Of a DNA stretch of 50,841 nucleotides, positions 8,103 to 16,755 are shown one piece after another. Source of the DNA: JBBIRT01 sp037441725. GTDB taxonomy: Bacteria; Desulfobacterota; BSN033; UBA1163. The stretch lies in the NCBI GenBank assembly GCA_037441725.1, contig JBBIRT010000003.1, positions 1 through 50,841 on the forward strand. The letters run 5' to 3'. Position 1 is the first letter of the stretch, and each line of letters begins with the position of its first letter. Position numbers and translations under genes: made by a program. Below the pieces are notes generated by a model that saw only the letters and a program-made list of their open reading frames with translations, made no database searches and was not told the origin of the DNA.

Positions 8103-8846
8103 ATGAATTCATTTTCAATAGAATTGTGGAATTCATTTCGAAAAATCTTGGGACTGAAAGAATCTCCCCTGGGGATCTATTATACGAAGGAAAAACCTGA
8201 AGGGTTCACTGCAAAGGAAGGGAGCCACCAATGTATCATTGGACTTTTAAGAAAGGCTCGACAAGGGGGAGAAACCGTTTATTTTGATAAAAACCATTTT
8301 GGGTGTCCTGGAGGAGCCTACTATATGGGATTCTTTGAATCCCCAAGACCGAATCTTGAATACTTTTTATCCTGTGGTATTCCAGGTGAGATGGAGGGAG
8401 AGCGATATATCAAAACACCTGAGCTAGCCAGAACATTTATTGCCTCAAGAAAACCAAGACCTGCTTCAGCCCCTTATTGCGTCTTCAAACCCATCGAAAA
8501 ATTCCAAGGAGAGGAAAAACCAGAGGTAGTTGTCTTTTTTGCTCCTCCAGATATCCTTTCAGGACTTTTTACCTTAACCGGTTATGCCTTAGAGAGCATG
8601 GAGGCAGTGATCAGTCCTTTTGGTTCTGGCTGCAGTACAATTCTATCCTATCCTCTGAAGGAGGCCGAAAAGGACCCCCCTCATGCCATCCTCGGAATGT
8701 TCGATGTCTCTGCAAGGCCCATGGTCGAAAGAGAGATCCTTACCCTATCCATGCCCTTTCCCTTATTCCTAAAACTTTTAGGGAATGTATCAGGGAGTTT
8801 CCTCGAAACAGAAAGCTGGAAGAAGGTAAGACTGAGGGGGATTTAA
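8103..8846 (+). CDS. DUF169 family protein
   Basis: This 247-residue soluble protein belongs to the DUF169 family, widespread in anaerobic bacteria and archaea and without an established activity. Family-like segments are the N-terminal ESPLGIYYT, a cysteine motif HFGCPGGAYYMGF (about residues 65-77), EVVVFFAPPDILSGL, and SPFGSGCSTILSYPL. The conserved cysteines suggest metal or cofactor binding, but that is inference. It has a strong GGAGGAGG ribosome site and its own promoter, and is followed 32 bases later by a YjbQ-family gene, so the two are probably co-transcribed. Confidence 0.85.
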   Translation: MNSFSIELWNSFRKILGLKESPLGIYYTKEKPEGFTAKEGSHQCIIGLLRKARQGGETVYFDKNHFGCPGGAYYMGFFESPRPNLEYFLSCGIPGEMEGERYIKTPELARTFIASRKPRPASAPYCVFKPIEKFQGEEKPEVVVFFAPPDILSGLFTLTGYALESMEAVISPFGSGCSTILSYPLKEAEKDPPHAILGMFDVSARPMVEREILTLSMPFPLFLKLLGNVSGSFLETESWKKVRLRGI

Positions 8847-8878
8847 GAACCTTAGGCCTTTTTGGATGGGAGGGCATC

Positions 8879-9295
8879 ATGAACTACTCTGAAACAATCC
8901 CTATCAGCACCAAAGGATTTACCGATATCCTTGACATCACTCCTCAGGTGGACGGAGTTGTAGATCGCTCAGGGATTAAGAATGGATTGGTGACGGTATT
9001 CTGTCCTGGATCAACTGGAGCCATCACCACCATAGAAAATGAATCAGGGGTGCTCAAAGATTTACAAAAGGTAATAGAAAGGATCGCCCCATCCGATATT
9101 CCCTACGAACATGATCGGCGTTGGGGGGATGGAAATGGTTTTTCCCATGTGAGGGCGGCTTTGATGAAGCCCTCTCTGACCATTCCTCTTGTTCAAGGAA
9201 GATTGACCCTGGGGACATGGCAACAGATTGTCTTTATCGATTTTGACAATCGTAAGAGAAGCAGAGGGCTATTGGTCCATATTATCGGTGATTAA
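8879..9295 (+). CDS. YjbQ/UPF0047 family protein
   Basis: This 138-residue protein has the hallmark features of the YjbQ (UPF0047) family: GLVTVFCPGSTGAITTIENE near the centre, YEHDRRWGDGNGFSHVRAAL with the conserved His and Asp residues, and a C-terminal LGTWQQIVFIDFDNRKRSR. Some members show weak thiamine-phosphate-synthase-like activity; the cellular role is unclear. The frame stays open far upstream, but ATG 8879 with GGGAGGG (8868-8874) matches the usual family length. The 3' end overlaps by 14 bases the convergent read-through end of der. Confidence 0.9.
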   Translation: MNYSETIPISTKGFTDILDITPQVDGVVDRSGIKNGLVTVFCPGSTGAITTIENESGVLKDLQKVIERIAPSDIPYEHDRRWGDGNGFSHVRAALMKPSLTIPLVQGRLTLGTWQQIVFIDFDNRKRSRGLLVHIIGD

Positions 9296-9452
9296 CCCCT
9301 TTCTTTCTGAATCTGAGTCGGACCGAAACTCCCTCAAAACCAAAATTTTCTCTGATCTGATTCATTAAATAGCGCTCATAGGAGAAGTGAATGCCTTCAG
9401 GAAAATTGGCCTGAATGACAAATGTTGGAGGAGCAATGGAGACTTGAGTGAA
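9282..9452 (-). pseudogene. C-terminal tail of Der beyond an in-frame TAA
   Basis: Downstream of the der stop (TAA, 9455-9453) the same frame continues for 56 codons to a TAA at 9284-9282. It encodes a normal Der C-terminus: FTQVSIAPPTF, FSYERYLMNQIRENFGF, then VRLRFRKK. With the stop read as an amino acid the protein would be about 439 residues, the usual Der size. In B. subtilis Der the position corresponds to a Tyr in YYATQV, one base away from TAA. Confidence 0.85.
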
Positions 9453-10601
9453 TTAATTCAGCTTCACATTCCTGTTCTTATAAAGGGGGGGAGGAAATCT
9501 TTCGACCCAGTCTCTAAAATATCTGTTGAGTTGGGAGGTAGGAATCCGCTTTTTGGTTTGCTCTGAAACATGATCGACCATCTCTAAAACCTTATGGACC
9601 CTTTGGCCCGTAAGGGCTGAGATAAAGAGGATTGGAGCATAGGTAAGATATTTCAATGCCTCCCTTACTCTTCTTTCATAATGGATCATGGTTTGAGAAT
9701 CTTTTTCAATGAGGTCCCATTTATTCACCAACAGAATGCATCCCTTTCCCTTTTCATGAATAAACCCTCCAATTCGGGCATCCTGATCCGTCACCCCCTC
9801 CCTCGAGTCCAATAAGAGGAGAGCCACATCTGATCGATCAATGGTTCGAAGGGCCTCCACAATGCTATACTTTTCAAGGCGTAGGGTGATTCGGCTCTTC
9901 CTTCTAATCCCGGCCGTATCGATCAAAGCATATTTCTTCCCCCCTCTCTCAAGATAGGAGTCAATGGCATCTCTGGTCGTTCCAGGGACTTCATCCACAA
10001 GCACTCTTTTATACCCCAATATTCTGTTGATCAAAGAAGATTTTCCAACATTTGGCCTACCCACAACAGCCACTCGGGTGATCTCCTTTCCCCACCTTTC
10101 TTCAATCAAACGGGGTAAGGCCTTCACCACCTCATCCATCAATCCATTCACACCATATCCATGTTCTGCTGAAATGGAATGGATAGGGGCAACCCCCAAC
10201 CCATAAAATTCAATGGCTTTCTCCTCATGCTCCGGTCCATCGATCTTATTGACAAGATAGAAGACCGGTTTATTCAACCTTCTGAGGAGATCCACAATCT
10301 CTTTATCCGATGGGGTGAGGCCCTCTTTCCCATCCATCATGAAAAGGATCACATCCGCTTCTTCCATGGCTAATTGGCATTGCTCGCGCATCTGGATGAA
10401 GATCCGATCTTTTGAAACAGGTTCAAATCCTCCAGTATCAATCAAAGTAAAAACTCTCTCATCCCACTCTGCTTCAGCATAATTTCGATCTCGCGTTACC
10501 CCTGGTTCATCCCAGACAATGGCCTTCCTTCTTCTTACAATCCGATTGAAGAGTGTAGACTTCCCGACATTCGGTCTTCCAACGATGGCGATGAGGGACA
10601 T
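9453..10601 (-). CDS. der: GTPase Der (EngA), truncated by a premature stop
   Basis: Der is a two-domain GTPase needed for 50S ribosome assembly. The first G domain starts at residue 1 (IVGRPNVGKSTLFN, then DTGGFE and NKID). The second begins near residue 180 (VVGRPNVGKSSLIN, DTAGIRR, NKWDLIE), followed by the start of the KH-like domain. An in-frame TAA ends it after 382 residues, roughly 57 short; the missing part follows in frame. ATG 10601 is preferred to GTG 10604 because GGAGG lies at the right distance; it overlaps the TGA of the HAD gene. Der is normally essential, so a consensus error or suppression is more likely than loss. Confidence 0.93.
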   Translation of the reverse strand: MSLIAIVGRPNVGKSTLFNRIVRRRKAIVWDEPGVTRDRNYAEAEWDERVFTLIDTGGFEPVSKDRIFIQMREQCQLAMEEADVILFMMDGKEGLTPSDKEIVDLLRRLNKPVFYLVNKIDGPEHEEKAIEFYGLGVAPIHSISAEHGYGVNGLMDEVVKALPRLIEERWGKEITRVAVVGRPNVGKSSLINRILGYKRVLVDEVPGTTRDAIDSYLERGGKKYALIDTAGIRRKSRITLRLEKYSIVEALRTIDRSDVALLLLDSREGVTDQDARIGGFIHEKGKGCILLVNKWDLIEKDSQTMIHYERRVREALKYLTYAPILFISALTGQRVHKVLEMVDHVSEQTKKRIPTSQLNRYFRDWVERFPPPLYKNRNVKLN

Positions 10602-11275
10602 CACAATCCTCCGTCAGGTTTTAAAATTTCTGAGATATCCTCTAAAACTCCATCCGCACCCACTTCTTCAAACTCCTCTCGTTTTATCCTCCCTGTCAAT
10701 ACTCCAATCGTCTTCATCCCAAGCCTCTTTCCGGCCTCAATGTCGATGAGATGATCTCCTACCATCAAGGCCTTCTCTCCTTGAACCTTCAAGGTTTACA
10801 ATACATGGTTCAGATGTTCTGGATGAGGCTTTACCCTCTTAACAGAATTTCTTGAAGCAAAAGCATCACAATAGTCATCCATGTCGGGGAATAGCCTTCG
10901 AACGGCCTCCTCACAATTCCGAGTAATGATACCCACTTTGATCCCCCTCTTTCTGAGATCTTGGAGAACGATCTTTGTATTGGAAAATAATCTCCCTTTC
11001 TCTGCTGACTCCATCTCTACCTGATAGATGATTTGATGGGCTCTTTGATAAAATTCATTGGCCTCAAAGGGTCTATTTTTACAGAGGATCTTATAAACCT
11101 CGTCAATAATTTCTAATAAATATTTCTCCTGAATGAGTTTCTCCTCAATACCATAATCAAGGATTAATTGATATACCCTTTCTCTCATAAATGCGAAATC
11201 GATATTAAGGTCTGCCAGGGTTCCATCGAAATCGAATAGGATGGCTTGAATTCCCGAAAGGTAGTTCCTCCACAT
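10601..11275 (-). pseudogene. HAD-superfamily phosphatase split by an in-frame TAA
   Basis: Two pieces in one frame, 11275-10796 and 10795-10601, together encode a 224-residue HAD subfamily IA hydrolase (phosphoglycolate-phosphatase-like). The N-part has the nucleophile motif ILFDFDGTLADL and the second motif GIITRNC. The C-part has motif III/IV, ALMVGDHLIDIEAGKRLG, and GVLTG. They are separated only by TAA at 10798-10796 after KPHPEHLNHVL, where relatives have a charged residue, so one base change (AAA or GAA to TAA) explains it. The gene precedes der with overlapping stop and start. The second piece could start at TTG 10792 but would lack the nucleophile. Confidence 0.82.
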
Positions 11276-11576
11276 AATTTAACCCTATTTGAAAATGAGG
11301 GATTAGGATTAGGGGATTATTTATTATCATATTAAAATTTTAAGTCCATAGATTCCAATCCTTTTCTATCCAGATTTTAACATGGTAAAATCTCATCCCC
11401 TTCATTCCTCGTTTATCTTAGCATTCACTCTCTCTCCATCCCTAATAAAATCCTTGATCATCTCTGAGAGATTTGTTATGACCTATTCGGAGGAAATGCG
11501 TCAACTTCCCCTCCATAACCTTTGGAGGGATGGTCTCACCATTAAGCTTAAAATTTTTAAACGGAGATGGGATATA
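11276..11576. other. Divergent intergenic region, HAD gene / adenine deaminase
   Basis: These 301 bases separate the minus-strand HAD-der pair from the plus-strand ade gene. The ade frame is open from 11382, but the upstream part has no family homology. A weak promoter-like TTGATC (11453-11458) with TTATGA downstream may serve ade. I looked for a purine riboswitch and saw none. Confidence 0.4.
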
Positions 11577-13292
11577 ATGAAAAGGTTGGAGGATCAAATA
11601 CGAGTTGCTTTAGGGAAAGGGAAAGTTGATCTTCTGATCAAGAATGGGAAGGTCATCAATGTTTTTACTGGAGAGATCGAAAAGAAGGATATTGCCATTT
11701 TTGATGGAAGGGTTGTGGGATTTGGAGATTATGATTCCAAAAAGAGGATCGATGTCAAAGGCGATTTCCTCTGCCCTGGTCTGATCGACAGCCATGTTCA
11801 TATTGAATCCAGTATGGTCGCCATCCCTGAATTCGCTCGGGCCGTACTCCCTCATGGAACAACCTCTGTGATCATCGATCCCCATGAAATTGCCAATGTC
11901 CTTGGGGTAGAGGGTATCCATTTTATGGCAGCATCAGCCCAAACGGTCCCTTTAAATGTTTTGATCATGCTTCCTTCCTGTGTCCCAGCAACCCCTCTTG
12001 AAACGTCAGGAGCAACCCTCAAATCAAGTGATTTGAAACCCTTATTGAGAGAACCTTGGGCCGTCGGATTAGCCGAGATGATGAATTTCCCTGGGGTCAT
12101 CCATAGGGACCCAGAAATTCTTAAGAAGATTGAGATCGCAAAAGGGAAACGGATTGATGGTCATGCTCCTGCCCTTTCAGGAAAAGATTTATATGCTTAC
12201 CTCACCGCTGGTATCCGATCGGACCATGAATGCACCACCCTCAGGGAGGCAGAGGAAAAGTTAAGAAATGGGATGTGGATTATGATCAGAGAAGGAACTA
12301 CGGCAAGAAACCTAAAAGATTTGGTCCCTTTGGTGACAACAAAAAATTCAAGGCGCTTTCTCTTGGTCACAGATGATCGTCATCCAAAAGACCTTCTTCA
12401 GGAAGGCCATATCGATTCCATGATCAGACAGGCCATTAAAAGGGGAATAGATCCGATCATGGCGATTCAGATGGCAACCCTTAATGCGGCAGAATATTTT
12501 AGGCTGGATGACCTCGGAGCGATCGCTCCAGGTTACAGGGCTGATATTGTAGCCTTCGATCACCTCCAACGATTTAAAATCAAGAAGGTCTTTAAAGAGG
12601 GGGAATTGGTTGCGGAAAATGGGAAAATGGTCTCATTCCCTGTAAGGAAGAAAACCCTCAGACCTAAGGGATCGGTCCGAATCAAACCCCTTAAGAAGGA
12701 TGCCCTTGTGCTTCGAAGTCATCAGCCTCTGGCTAAAATCATACAATTGGTCCCGGATCAAATCATTACAAAAAAATTGGTAAGAAAAATCCCCTTAAAA
12801 GATGGGATTGCCTATCAGAATATCAAAGAAGATATTCTTAAGATCGCAGTGGTGGAACGACATAAGGCCACCGGCAATATCGGGATTGGTTTTGTCCAAG
12901 GATTTGGTCTCAGGGAAGGAGCCCTCGGATCATCAGTGGCTCACGATTCCCATAATCTCATTGTGGTGGGAACGAATGACCAAGATATGTTGAAAGCAAT
13001 AGAAGCCATTCAAAAGATGGGGGGCGGATTGGTAGCCGTACTAAGGGAAAAGGTGATAGCCTCCCTTCCCCTACCCATAGCCGGCTTAATGTCAGAGGCA
13101 TCGGTTTCTCAGGTCAATCATCAATTAGAGGTCTTACAAGATGCCGTAAAAAAAATGGGATGTAGAATTCCAGACCCCTTTATGACCCTATCATTTCTGT
13201 CGTTGCCTGTTATCCCGGAATTGAAAATCACTGACAAAGGTCTGGTCGATGTCAATCAATTTAAGAGGGTGCCATTATTCGGAGAAAAATGA
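11577..13292 (+). CDS. ade: Adenine deaminase
   Basis: Ade is a metal-dependent amidohydrolase converting adenine to hypoxanthine in purine salvage. The 571-residue protein carries the full motif set: IDSHVHIESSMV, IIDPHEIANVLG, AEMMNFPGV, IDGHAPALSG, GIRSDHECT, WIMIREGT, and TDDRHPKDLL, plus the C-terminal domain with HDSHNLIVVG. The frame is open upstream to 11382, but ATG 11577 (after GGAG and GGG) gives the normal start and length. A diverged paralogue lies at 46727. It leads a run with an M20 peptidase, a cysteine hydrolase and a DUF6765 protein. Confidence 0.93.
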   Translation: MKRLEDQIRVALGKGKVDLLIKNGKVINVFTGEIEKKDIAIFDGRVVGFGDYDSKKRIDVKGDFLCPGLIDSHVHIESSMVAIPEFARAVLPHGTTSVIIDPHEIANVLGVEGIHFMAASAQTVPLNVLIMLPSCVPATPLETSGATLKSSDLKPLLREPWAVGLAEMMNFPGVIHRDPEILKKIEIAKGKRIDGHAPALSGKDLYAYLTAGIRSDHECTTLREAEEKLRNGMWIMIREGTTARNLKDLVPLVTTKNSRRFLLVTDDRHPKDLLQEGHIDSMIRQAIKRGIDPIMAIQMATLNAAEYFRLDDLGAIAPGYRADIVAFDHLQRFKIKKVFKEGELVAENGKMVSFPVRKKTLRPKGSVRIKPLKKDALVLRSHQPLAKIIQLVPDQIITKKLVRKIPLKDGIAYQNIKEDILKIAVVERHKATGNIGIGFVQGFGLREGALGSSVAHDSHNLIVVGTNDQDMLKAIEAIQKMGGGLVAVLREKVIASLPLPIAGLMSEASVSQVNHQLEVLQDAVKKMGCRIPDPFMTLSFLSLPVIPELKITDKGLVDVNQFKRVPLFGEK

Positions 13293-13349
13293 CTCCATTG
13301 GGGGAATGGAATGGTCTAAAAAAGACGCTATGCGCTAAGTGAGGTTCCT

Positions 13350-14666
13350 ATGGATTGGAATCAACTCTTAAAAGAAGCGATTCATTATCTTCAAGAATAC
13401 ATCCGGATCAATACCGTGAATCCTCCTGGAAATGAAATAGAAGGGGTAAGATTTTTAAAAAAAATTTTTAATCGAGAAACTATTCCTTGTGATATTTATG
13501 AACCTTCTTCGGGCCGGGGGAGTCTCCTGGCCACTCTTAAAGGAAATGGGAAAAAAAGACCGATTCTCCTTCTCAGTCATATTGATGTCGTCCCTGCGGA
13601 AAAAGAGCATTGGGTCGTCGATCCTTTTTCAGGGATCATTAAGGATGGGTACCTTTACGGTCGTGGAGCCCTCGATGATAAATCCATGGGGATCATTGAA
13701 ATGATGGCTCTGATCATTTTGAAACGTGAAAATATTCCTTTAAAAAGGGATATCCTCTTTTTGGCCACAGCCGATGAGGAGACAGGAGGGAAATGGGGAG
13801 TCCAGTGGATGATGGAGAACCTCCCCATCCTGAGGGATTGTGAATATGCCCTAAATGAAGGAGGTCATATTATTCTCAATGAAAAAGGAATGGCTGATCG
13901 ATATGAAATCTCTAACGGCCAGAAGATCATGTTTCAACTTCAATTAAAGGCCAAGGGAACTTCAGGCCATGGTTCGATGCCCCATTCTGACAATCCCAAT
14001 GTGAAACTGGTCCATGCCCTTGAGGCCGTTACCAGATGGGAAACCCCTTATCACATCTTACCAATGGTCAAAGAATATTTCTGTAAAATGGCCCCCAAGC
14101 AACCTCTGGAAGAAAGAAAATATTTTGAGGATATTGAAGAAGGGCTTCGGGACCCTTCTTTTTCAGTAAGATTGACCTCCCACCCTGTTTACAATGCCAT
14201 GATCAGAGACACCATCTCTCTGACCATTCTTAAGGCTGGAAACAAAGCCAATGTCATTCCTTCTGAATCCCATGCCACCCTGGATTGTCGTCTCATTCCA
14301 GGTTCTTCAAAAGAAACCTTTTTAGAAGAGATTAAAAAACGATTGGGAAATGATATCGAGGTCACGGGGGAGTTAGAAGGAAAATCCCTTCCCCCTTCTC
14401 CATTTGACACTGAGTTTTTCAAAGCAATTCAGAAATTCGCCTCCTCTAATGACCCCGGTTGCCCGGTCGTCCCTTATCTCCTTCCAGGGGCAACAGATAG
14501 CCGATTTCTAAGGGAGAGGGGAATTATCTCTTATGATTTCTGCCCTTTTCGATTAACCGAGAATGAAATGAGGAGAATTCATGGAAACGATGAACGAATT
14601 GCCTTGGAGAATTTAAAATTTGGAATGATGGCACTGTATGAGATCCTCAAAGAGGTAGTGGCTTAA
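13350..14666 (+). CDS. M20 family zinc metallopeptidase
   Basis: This 438-residue enzyme is of the M20 (ArgE/DapE/carboxypeptidase G2) family, which cleaves acyl or peptide bonds with a co-catalytic zinc pair. The metal-site motifs are SHIDVVP (first His and catalytic Asp), YGRGALDDK (bridging Asp) and ATADEETGG (catalytic Glu pair). The dimerisation domain has GTSGHGSMPH, and the last ligand is in the C-terminal RRIHGNDERI. It resembles the large M20 peptidases annotated as Xaa-His dipeptidase/carboxypeptidase S-like. The substrate cannot be read from sequence. No signal peptide is seen, so it is likely cytoplasmic. Confidence 0.9.
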   Translation: MDWNQLLKEAIHYLQEYIRINTVNPPGNEIEGVRFLKKIFNRETIPCDIYEPSSGRGSLLATLKGNGKKRPILLLSHIDVVPAEKEHWVVDPFSGIIKDGYLYGRGALDDKSMGIIEMMALIILKRENIPLKRDILFLATADEETGGKWGVQWMMENLPILRDCEYALNEGGHIILNEKGMADRYEISNGQKIMFQLQLKAKGTSGHGSMPHSDNPNVKLVHALEAVTRWETPYHILPMVKEYFCKMAPKQPLEERKYFEDIEEGLRDPSFSVRLTSHPVYNAMIRDTISLTILKAGNKANVIPSESHATLDCRLIPGSSKETFLEEIKKRLGNDIEVTGELEGKSLPPSPFDTEFFKAIQKFASSNDPGCPVVPYLLPGATDSRFLRERGIISYDFCPFRLTENEMRRIHGNDERIALENLKFGMMALYEILKEVVA

Positions 14667-14700
14667 TCTTTGATGAGTGAATGGGGTTTGAGGAGATAAG

Positions 14701-15330
14701 ATGTTTATTGAAGAGATTTCAGGGATTTCCAGGGAAGAGTTCTGGAGACACTATGCAAAGAGTGGCGCCATTGGACTGGTTGGGGGGACATTATGGGTTC
14801 ATCGAGCCATCTGTGAGGCTCAGGCATGGGTCACCCCGGATAAGAAGCCCAGTCTCTGGGCACATGCCTTTATCTTTACAGGTCGAAGACCTGATGGATA
14901 CGATTGGATCGCTGAGTCCGATATCACAGTAGATCTGCTTCGAATGCGAATCATGAATGGAGCACAGGAAAATAGAATTGATAAATACTACAGAAAAGAT
15001 AAGGCCTTAAATTGTGCTGTACTTGATTTCGAATTAAATGATTCAGATACCCATAGGGTGATTCAGAAAGCGCTTGAAATGATATCCCAGAGGATCATGT
15101 ATCCTGTTTCCGGTCTGTTCGGAACATTCCTTGCGTATCTTTTGGGGACTGAAAAATCACAAAATCTGTGGAATACCAAGGATGCACTCTATTGCTCTGC
15201 CTTTGTGAAGGAGGCCTATCTTGCAGCAGGAATTGATCTCTCCAAAGGAGTTTCAACCACCCACACCAGTCCGGAGCACCTCTGGCAGACCAACATCCCT
15301 CACAAGGCATATAGATTAAAGGAACCATGA
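14701..15330 (+). CDS. NlpC/P60-like (YiiX-type) cysteine hydrolase
   Basis: This 209-residue protein has the arrangement of the circularly permuted papain-like NlpC/P60 group (YiiX/DUF830). A histidine sits in LWAHAFIFTG near residue 59, an acidic residue in WIAESD, and the putative nucleophile cysteine in DALYCSAFVKEAYLAAGI near residue 174. Members hydrolyse amide or ester bonds in peptides or lipids. There is no signal peptide; a moderately hydrophobic segment lies around VSGLFGTFLAYLLG. GAGGAGAT precedes the ATG, 34 bases after the M20 gene. Family assignment is by motif pattern only. Confidence 0.7.
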   Translation: MFIEEISGISREEFWRHYAKSGAIGLVGGTLWVHRAICEAQAWVTPDKKPSLWAHAFIFTGRRPDGYDWIAESDITVDLLRMRIMNGAQENRIDKYYRKDKALNCAVLDFELNDSDTHRVIQKALEMISQRIMYPVSGLFGTFLAYLLGTEKSQNLWNTKDALYCSAFVKEAYLAAGIDLSKGVSTTHTSPEHLWQTNIPHKAYRLKEP

Positions 15331-15343
15331 AATAGAAAATCTC

Positions 15344-16273
15344 ATGGAAAAGGATTTTCATTATTACATTACCTATTCGATGGCCAAGCTAACAGGCCTC
15401 GACCATGCAGATCTCATCGCTTATTCCTCTCAATTTGTCGATGATAACAACGAGGGTCAGTTTATCATCGATGAAGGAATAACTTTATTCCCTGAAAAGA
15501 TCCCCACAGGGGATGGAGGATATTATTATCCAGTGATGACCCAATCCCTTTCCCCCAAATCTTTAAGTCCATATATTCAGAAATATGTTTACGTCCCCTT
15601 CCATTTTCTTCCAGGTGATAATGAGGTAGAAATCTATGGGAAAAAGAATCCCCTCAGCACCACCCCAAATTCTAAAAATGCCCAGGCATTACTGAATGAG
15701 GCATTGAAGAGTAAGAATCCTTATCAGATTGGAATTGCCCTGCATACCTTTTCCGATACATGGTCTCATCAAAATTTTTCAGGACTCAGGGAGGAATGGA
15801 ATGCGGTTTACCCCTGGTACGATGTGTTTAAAAAGATCGTACCCAATATTGGACATGCTGAGGTGGGTCACGCTCCAGATGTCATTTCCGAAGATTGGAT
15901 AGACTATCGAATCAATAAGAAGATTATCAATAGAGAGAGGGCCTTTGAGGCGGTAAAGGAAATATATAAGAGATTGAGAAGAAATTCTACTCATGGACCA
16001 ACCTGGAATGAGATAAAGGCTCAATATCAGGAGATCATTTACACATTTGATTATAATGAGAGGATTGCAAAAATAGCCAATTTACTCATCGATCATCAAT
16101 TGGGTCCAATTCCAAACTATTCTAAGGATGATTGGATGAATAAAGCCCTCGATAAGAGGGATGGGAAAATTGTCATCAGCCCTGATTTCTTTCGGACCCA
16201 CTGGTATCATTTCCATCAGGCCGCTAAAATCCATTTTGCCATTGTAATGAATCTCATCAAAGAGCTGTTGTGA
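15344..16273 (+). CDS. DUF6765 family protein
   Basis: This 309-residue protein resembles the DUF6765 family: MEKDFHYYITYSMAKLTGL at the start, AYSSQFVDDNN, VPFHFLPG, and a central ALHTFSDTWSHQNFSG followed by GHAEVGHAPDVISEDWIDY. The clustered His and Asp residues (DFHYY, HTFSDTWSH, GHAEVGHAPD) look like a metal-binding hydrolase core resembling zinc-dependent phospholipase C proteins; this is inference. No signal peptide. Only 13 bases separate it from the cysteine-hydrolase gene, so the two likely form one unit. The ribosome site is poor. Confidence 0.72.
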   Translation: MEKDFHYYITYSMAKLTGLDHADLIAYSSQFVDDNNEGQFIIDEGITLFPEKIPTGDGGYYYPVMTQSLSPKSLSPYIQKYVYVPFHFLPGDNEVEIYGKKNPLSTTPNSKNAQALLNEALKSKNPYQIGIALHTFSDTWSHQNFSGLREEWNAVYPWYDVFKKIVPNIGHAEVGHAPDVISEDWIDYRINKKIINRERAFEAVKEIYKRLRRNSTHGPTWNEIKAQYQEIIYTFDYNERIAKIANLLIDHQLGPIPNYSKDDWMNKALDKRDGKIVISPDFFRTHWYHFHQAAKIHFAIVMNLIKELL

Positions 16274-16755
16274 TACCAGGGGCAAATTCACCTGATCCAT
16301 AACCAACTTGAGTTACTTTTTGCGTAAAAGTAATATTGATATCCTTTCTGAAATCTCCCATTCCCTCTGGGATAGATCGATCTCAACGTTACTCTCTTTT
16401 GGGGTAAGAATTTGATGGATGTTCCGATGAGGCACTATTTAAAAGAGCTTGTCTATGGTTTATGTCAAACTAACCTTATTAATTCTTAAAAAAAGGGAGC
16501 CCTCACCCATAAAAGGCTATGTTCACAGATCTGGCAGGAATCTCCTCTAAAATTTTATGGAGCCCCAGGGGGAACGCCCATGTTAATTCCATAGGATACC
16601 TTCCTGTTTTAGAGGCTTCAGTAAGGTTACCTGCATTTTGCGAAATCCACCTTCGGTGGATCATGCGAATGATCATCCCTGCCGGATCACTAAGTTCTCT
16701 GACTCAATGGGGATTAAGAATGAATTGACTTTATATTTGACAAATAGACGACTAA
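16274..16755. other. Long intergenic region with small hairpins
   Basis: No convincing gene was seen in these 482 bases; a 69-codon frame at 16519-16728 has no recognisable motifs. Two perfect hairpins stand out: TTACTTTT/AAAAGTAA (16313-16333) and ATCCACC/GGTGGAT with a TTC loop (16645-16661). Near the right end TTGACA (16737-16742) could be a promoter for the DUF4143 gene, which would favour translation from ATG 16774. Confidence 0.5.

Noticed and set aside
9282..11275. Genetic-code change (TAA/TAG read as sense) as the cause of the interrupted genes
   Set aside because: Genes in the window end normally with TAA (glpC, mogA), TAG (glpA, moaC) and TGA (glpB, moaA), so a global reassignment does not fit; local error or mutation is simpler.
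11382..11576. N-terminal extension of adenine deaminase
   Set aside because: The extra 65 residues have no family counterpart; ATG 11577 with an upstream purine-rich site gives the standard start.
16519..16728. 69-codon frame in the gap before the DUF4143 gene
   Set aside because: No domain pattern, no ribosome site, and it contains a hairpin; no support as a gene.
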